Shown: one piece after another, positions 58,909-64,000 of the stretch
Layout of the letters: every line of letters begins with the position of its first letter
Position numbering within the stretch: the first letter of the stretch is position 1
NCBI GenBank assembly: GCA_033239125.1
Contig: BSWB01000005.1
Span: forward strand, 103,043,994 to 103,107,993
Length of the DNA stretch: 64,000 nucleotides
Direction of reading: 5' to 3'
Source of the DNA: Fagopyrum homotropicum
Taxonomy: Eukaryota; Streptophyta; Magnoliopsida; Caryophyllales; Polygonaceae
Translations under genes and position numbers: made by a program
The notes under the pieces: model-generated
Told to the model about the DNA's origin: nothing
Database searches by the model: none
What the model saw: the letters and a program-made list of their open reading frames with translations, nothing else

Positions 58909-59382
58909 TGTTGGTCCCTCCTTAATCAAGCCCATTCAATAAACGGGTTATCCAACTAATTGGATATGAGTCCAATGGGATAAGATCCAATTATGGAGAG
59001 TCCATTGTGGAGAATAATCTAGAGAAGAGAAGATAAGAAGAGAATGGTCTAGAGAACATTAGTCTAGAACTAATCTAGAATTTTCCTTTAAAATATCTCC
59101 TAAAAATTTGTGTAATTTTAGAATTCTCTTGTAAAATATCTTTCTAGATTAGTGTGTAAGAAGATGATCTCCTCCCACCATAAATAGGTGGAGAAGTTGT
59201 AAATTTCTATTATCCACAAATTTGAGAGCTCAAGCAAGCGGCAAGTTGTGAGAGTGCCCACACAAAATCTTGTAGCATTCCTTCTCCACATAAATATAAG
59301 TGAGTTTGTATCAATTAAGTCATTGACTTAGTTAGTCCATATTCTCATTTTACCAACACGAAAGTGGGAGGTTTTCCCAACA
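58909..59382 (+). repeat. LTR of the Copia element (474 bp)
   Basis: TGTTGGTCCCTCC to GGTTTTCCCAACA, with inverted TGTTGG/CCAACA ends. A primer-binding site follows three bases later. A purine-rich tract immediately precedes it, which is normally found before a 3' LTR. Confidence 0.88.
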
Positions 59383-59384
59383 AC

Positions 59385-59396
59385 TGGTATCAGAGC
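59385..59396 (+). other. Primer-binding site of the Copia element
   Basis: TGGTATCAGAGC, complementary to the 3' end of initiator tRNA-Met, two bases after the LTR. Confidence 0.93.
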
Positions 59397-59437
59397 AAGG
59401 TTAGTCCGGTCATTTTTCCTTAGCTCGTGTTGTCAAG

Positions 59438-60190
59438 ATGGAGGCTACCGTCATTCACGATGGCGAGATGTTCAAACTCACGGCGGATAATTATTCTTAT
59501 TGGAAGCCGATGATGGAAGACCACCTTTATTGTAAGGATTTGTACGAGCCCATAACCAGCAAGGATAAGCCCGAAGGGAAGAGCGAGAAGGAGTGGGAGC
59601 TTCTAAACTGGAAAGCAGTCGCCATGATCCGTAAGTACATCGACAGATCTCTATTTGAACATGTATCTACATATACAAATGCTTTTGAATTATGGACAAA
59701 GCTTGAGTCCATGATTCAAAAGAAAACGCCTCGTAACGAAGCCGTTCTAGTTCAACGGTTGGTGAAGATGGAGTATAAGGAAGGCCAAAACATGATCGAG
59801 CACTTGAATAATTTTAAGGGCCTCGTAAATCAGCTAAGTAAAGCTGGAATGAAACTTGAAGATGAGTTGCAAGCCCTTCTACTCCTTAGTTCCCTTCCAG
59901 AGAGTTGGGAAACTCTTGTAGTTACTCTTAGTAACTCAGCCCCGGAAGGGAAGCTCACCATGGACGCCGTTAGTGATAGTCTCCTTGGTGAAGAAGTTAG
60001 AAGGAGGGAACGAGGCACATCTACCCAGTCTGAGGCGAACATTATTGACAACCGGAGTAGAAGCGATACACGTGGGCGCAATATGAACTAAAGTCGAGAG
60101 CATTCTCGAGGTCGGTCTAAGTCACACTCTAGGCCAACTTGTTATTATTGTGGAAAAATAGGCCATAAAAAATCAGAATATCGAATTCTT
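59438..60190 (+). pseudogene. Copia gag
   Basis: MEATVIHDGEMFKLTADNYS starts a gag of the UBN2/DUF4219 type, with NYSYWKPMMEDHL, ELWTKLESMIQKKT, LVQRLVKMEYKEGQNMIEHL and LLSSLPESWETLVVTLSN. A stop at 60089 separates it from the zinc knuckle CYYCGKIGHKKSEYRI. There the fourth ligand, normally Cys, is Tyr. Gag would form the particle that packages element RNA; this copy is truncated by the stop. Confidence 0.88.
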
Positions 60191-60274
60191 AAGAAAGATC
60201 AAAAGGCCGGCAACGTCAAGCCAGACCAAATTAACCTAATAAAGAGGCGAGAGGAAGACAAGGGTACAACCGCT

Positions 60275-61315
60275 ATGGCAGATGAAGGCGATGATCTATA
60301 TCTCTTCGGAGAAGACAACTTCCTCAATATTGCCTCAGACGATAGCTCCTGGATTGTCGATTCCGGTGCATCATTTCACGTCACTCCTTATGAGAGTTTC
60401 TTCTCAACCTACCAAAGCGGTGACTTTGGTAATATCCAGATGGGGAATCAAAATAGGAGCAAGATTGTTGGTATAGGAGACATCATCCTGATATCAAATA
60501 CGGGATGCAAGCTTATCCTTAAGGATGTGAGGCATGTCCCGGATATGCGCCTCAACCTCATATCAGCTGGAAAGCTTGACAATCTTGGCCTAGTAAATCA
60601 CTTTGGCGGAGGCAAGTGGAAACTCATCCAAGGAAGCATGATACTGGCAAGGAAAGAAGGAAGGGTCATTGTACGTCACACAAGCAAAGCTCTACAAAGG
60701 AGAAGTCAATGTCGCAGGAGCAGATATGGAACTATGGCACCGAAGGCTCGGGCACATGAGTGAGAAGGGTCTTTACACACTAGCGCGAAGACAGCTCCTC
60801 CCAAAGGTGAAAGGTAACTCTCTTGACCCTTGTGCCGATTGTTTAGCCGGTAAACAACATAGAGTGTCCTTCCAAACATCTTCTCAACCTAGAAGACGAA
60901 AGAATATTCTAGATCTTGTGCACACCGATGTTTGCTCCATGTCCAAAAAATCCCTTGGTGGTGCGTCCTATTTTGTCACCTTCATAGACGACCACTCAAG
61001 GAAGGTATGGGTTTATCTCCTAAAGACCAAATACCAAGTTCTTGATGCATTCAAGGTGTTTATTGCTCGGGTGGAATGAGAGACAAGACAAAAGCTCAAG
61101 AGTGTTCGATCTGACAATGGAGGAGAATATCGAGGTCCGTTTGAGGCATACTGTAGATCTCATGGAATCAGGATGGATAAGACACCACCTAAGACACCAC
61201 AGCTGAACGGGCTTGAAGAGAGAATGAACCAAACATTTACCAAAAGAGTTCGGTGTATGCTATCTCACGCAAAATTGTCCAAGTCGTTTTGGGGAGAAGC
61301 TGTGAAGATTGTCGC
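60275..61315 (+). pseudogene. Copia protease and integrase, interrupted
   Basis: Protease active site WIVDSGASFHVTP, then DVRHVPDMRLNLISAGKL. A frameshift near 60670 leads to the pre-integrase zinc motif ELWHRRLGHMSEKGL and CADCLAGKQHR. The integrase core has HTDVC, FVTFIDDHSRKVWVY, a stop at 61077, RSDNGGEYRGPFEAY and GLEERMNQTF. The core ends at FWGEAVKIVA, where element C is inserted. RT and RNase H are not in the window. Confidence 0.9.
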
Positions 61316-63091
61316 TGATAGCATGAATTATTGTCTATATTTTGGGGTTTGTTTAGACGTTTTATCTTCAATAATCTGCATGTTTGGATGCATATTATGT
61401 GATTACATTGTCGTTTCATCTACCTTTGCGGGAATCGAGGTCTACACCAAGTTTCGTTGTAATTGTAGGTAAAATGGCACGTTTTGCATCAAAAAGGAGC
61501 AAAAGGAGCTAAGGAGTCATTGGAGCTACATTCAGGAGCTTAAGGAAGAATCCAGGAATCATGGAATTGGATTAAAGATTCACTTTGGACCAGATTTGAG
61601 AGATTTCACATTCAGTTGTGATTCACCTCGGTTGACTACAGAGTCACCTCGACCGAGGTGATCCAGAGGAGCTGACTCGACCGAGGCGAACACCTTGGAC
61701 GCGGCAAGGATATTTTATTCTTGGCTGAGATCTTTTATTTTTGGAAAGAGGATCTTATATTTTTGGGCTGGATTCCTGGAAGGAAGAAGATAATTTAGCC
61801 CATATATTTTACCTATTTTTATGGGAAAATATCTTTCTAAGATATCTTATCTTTGGAGGGTAATTTTTCTATAAAAAGGGTTGGATTTTCCACAAATCGA
61901 GATCATGCTATACCACCGATCGTGCTTAGACAACCGTTGAGAGCAGCCATTTTACCCCACTACAGTTAGGAGGTTTGAAGAACCTTTTTGAAGGTTGAAG
62001 GAAGATTGAAGGAAGAAAGTTTATAGCTTTTATAGCTTTGTGAAGGGTTTTGTAAGATTTCCTTAGATTCCCTTCATTGTTGTTTGTCTTATTGGATTTT
62101 CATCCAAGGAACGCTTGTTGTTTGATAATTGATTAAGTTATTGAAGTCTTTCTCTTAAGGTTTTCTTGTTCAATTATTCTCTTTCTTCCCTTATATTTGA
62201 TTATTTCTTTCATGATGATGAGTGGCTAATTTCCTTGTGTGATTCTAGGGTGATTGGCTGAAGATTGTGGGAAAAACAATGATAGAATAATCTTAATCAC
62301 AGTAGGACCCTGAAAGCTCGAGTCTTTATCCTTAACCCTAAAGCATCTCGCTCAGTCGATGAACATCTCGGCCGGGGTGGAATTCTTCTGACCGAGGTGA
62401 CTTATCTGATCCGAAACTGAGAGTTAAGTGTTAGAGTTTGCCAAATCCTATTCTTATTACACCTTTCCTGGTTCAATGCAAGCCTAGGATGAGACTTACC
62501 TGGTAATTCCTTTGTTTGTTTACCCAAGATCATAAGTGTAGGTAATAAAGGTTTATCCTTTATTGGGGTTTGAGTGTGCTTCCATCCCATCTATGTGAGT
62601 TAGCCTGAGACTTACCCGGTAAAGGTTGATTCTATTCCCTTAGGTGGTGTGTTAGTTTGAGGTAATAGTTCTTTTCCTTAATTCCTTGAGACTTACCCGG
62701 TAATAGGAGTTACGGTTTGGGATTAGTGAGTAGTGAGACTTACCCGGTGATCTATTCCACTTTAGAAACACCTTCCCTATGCAAATATCTCAGCTTTGTC
62801 CGCTTATCTTTAGATCTTGAGTTGGAACCACAACTAGATGCTTTAATCCCTAGAATTGCATATTTCCTTAATTGACTTTTTATCATCTTTGATTGTTTTA
62901 ATCGCTTTTATGGTTAGTAGTTGTATTGACAAACCTATACCTGTTTTGTTTCACTAAGTCCCTGTGATCGACCCCTGGAATTTCTTGATTTTTTCTACGA
63001 TTGGCCCGTACACTGCGGGTTCGCATCCTTGTTTTAAGCTTACATCTAGGGTTATAAATTTAAAACTTGCACACACCGTTTGGAGCGAACA
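61316..63091 (+). repeat. 5' LTR of element C (1776 bp)
   Basis: TGATAGCATGAATTATTGTC to GGAGCGAACA. It has the same layout as the LTR of A: palindrome pairs near 61624 and 62345, TATA-like TATAAAAAG at 61870-61878, four GAGACTTACC(C/T)GGT copies from 62491 to 62747. Unlike A it is complete at its 3' end. Confidence 0.88.
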
Positions 63092-63097
63092 AGTTTT

Positions 63098-63113
63098 TGG
63101 CGCCGTTGCCGGG
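63098..63113 (+). other. Primer-binding site of element C
   Basis: TGGCGCCGTTGCCGGG, the tRNA-Asp-type primer site of Athila/Tat elements, six bases after the LTR. Confidence 0.9.
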
Positions 63114-63216
63114 ACTTGGTCTAGACCGAGCCGGTTGCGGTTTGCTTTCGGGGCACTTGCCCCTGTTTCTACTAACCACTCTACTTGAGTGACTTTCGCA
63201 GGTTCTTTTTAGGTTT

Positions 63217-64000
63217 ATGCGAAGAACCCGCGCTGGGAAGGAAATCGTTCCTTACGATCCCGAACTAGAAAAGACATACAAAAGACGCTTGAGAGAAGCG
63301 AAGATGGCCGACCAACACAATCACGATCTTGAGGCCGAATTGAAGGAGGCGTTAGAACAGCTACGCCTCAGCAAAGAAGATCTGAGACTGGAGAGGGAAG
63401 AAACTCGCGCAAGGACCGAAGCGATCGAAGCAGATATGGCAGCTTTATGAGACCAGTATCTACCTCGACCGAACCCAGATCCTCGACTGAGGCAAGACCT
63501 TGCTCCAGATCCTCGACCGAGGCAGAATCCATTACTTGTCGCCCCGGCCGAGATACCACCACCTCGGATGCCAGTCCAAGATGTTCTTTTTGCAGGTATG
63601 CCACAAACCCTAGGGCAACCCTAATCAACAACTGAGGCGTCCAAGAGTCGACCTAAGTGATCTAGCGGACCATGATTATGAGCTTCGACCGCAAGTTCTT
63701 TCCATGATTCGCCAATGCCAGTTTGGAGGGCTAGAGAGGGAATCTCCACATCAACATCTACAAAACTATGAGATCTTGATGGAGACCTTGAGACCTTCAA
63801 GGCTGGAAAACAACAACTAAAAGCTAAGGCCTTTCTACTTCTCTTTGAAAGATAGAGCTCTTACTTGGTATCAATCTCTTCCTCCAGGAAAAATTAGTAC
63901 TTGGGAGGAGATGACGACGGAATTCTTGACTAAATTCTTTCCCCCTCTAAAACCGCTGAAATGAGAAGGAAGATTAATGCATTCATCATGAAGGACAAGG
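63217..64000 (+). pseudogene. gag of element C, multiple stops
   Basis: MRRTRAGKEIVPYDPELEKT begins a charged coiled-coil N-terminus (LEAELKEALEQLRLSKEDL), then a stop at 63448. A Pro/Arg-rich region follows, in which palindromic CCTCGACCGAGG repeats are part of the coding sequence, with further stops to about 63680. The conserved gag core appears as MIRQCQFGGLERESP, RPFYFSLKDRALTWYQSLPP and FLTKFFPPLKPLK. Gag would package element RNA. The copy cannot make a full-length protein. Confidence 0.85.

Larger units (their letters stand above)
58909..61315 (+). mobile_element. Ty1-copia element, 5' part
   Basis: Order: LTR, initiator-Met primer site, gag, protease, GAG-pre-integrase and integrase. 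The order protease-integrase with RT expected downstream is diagnostic of Copia. Coding stops at 61315, where the LTR of element C begins inside the integrase. The 3' half would lie beyond C, outside the window. Confidence 0.9.
61316..64000 (+). mobile_element. Athila/Tat-type gypsy element C, 5' end
   Basis: LTR, tRNA-Asp-type primer site, leader and gag, inserted in the Copia integrase and running off the right edge. The five bases before the LTR are GTCGC, so the same five should follow the 3' LTR if the target duplication survives. Sequence closely matches A and B. Gag stops show it is also inactive. Confidence 0.9.

Noticed and set aside
1..64000. CRISPR arrays, operons, prokaryotic promoters or ribosome-binding sites
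   Set aside because: Introns, plant gene families and plant retrotransposons show a nuclear plant genome; the tandem repeats seen have no spacer-repeat structure.

Overview
The window looks like repeat-rich nuclear DNA of a dicot plant. It has AT-rich intergenic DNA, GT-AG introns, plant-specific gene families and a dense load of plant transposable elements. No species can be named from the sequence. Three host genes look structurally complete. They are a calmodulin-binding-type receptor-like cytoplasmic kinase (CRCK-like, minus strand, 6.7-9.8 kb, six exons), a chloroplast-targeted PHT4-family anion/phosphate transporter (plus strand, 13.0-15.9 kb, eight exons or more), and a hotdog-fold acyl-CoA thioesterase of the ACOT13 type (minus strand, 20.4-21.0 kb, three exons). 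For all three, the proposed splice sites keep the reading frame open through every exon.

The rest is mostly mobile DNA. 0-1.4 kb: 5' end of an Athila/Tat-type Ty3-gypsy element (D, minus strand). 1.4-2.7 kb: remnants of an epoxide hydrolase and of an RRM protein. 2.7-6.0 kb: a minisatellite, a CACTA-like terminus with a MITE inside it, and a fold-back MITE. 10.0-12.8 kb: two large fold-back elements, one with a MITE nested near its centre, the other with a perfect 9-bp target duplication. 16.5-19.8 kb: a LINE with its 5' part present but no reverse transcriptase. 22.2-23.9 kb: a small Helitron carrying a third copy of the MITE. 24.0-27.2 kb: a decayed Mutator-like element carrying a plant mobile domain (PMD/MAIN-like) gene, with a convergent transposase/OTU-protease reading frame.

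27.2-48.0 kb is dominated by two Athila/Tat-type relatives, A (plus) and B (minus), with CACTA-like DNA (35.2-39.9 kb) between them. A keeps protease, reverse transcriptase and RNase H but has no integrase. B keeps protease and integrase but has no RT/RNase H. Both carry an extra ORF between pol and the 3' LTR, preceded by a conserved TATA-like box. 48.0-53.5 kb holds a Myb/SANT-like pseudogene and a putative pectin-type methyltransferase pseudogene in AT-rich DNA. 54.9-57.6 kb is the 3' end of another gypsy element (E, minus). 58.9-61.3 kb is the 5' part of a Copia element whose integrase is interrupted by a further Athila/Tat-type element (C), which runs off the right end.

All autonomous-type elements seen are disabled by stops, frameshifts or deletions. 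The most unusual signal is a short palindrome (core CCTCGACCGAGG) repeated in paired form throughout elements A, B and C, in LTRs, spacers and coding sequence. The shared pol-downstream hairpin, the TATA-like box and the extra ORF of A and B come next.
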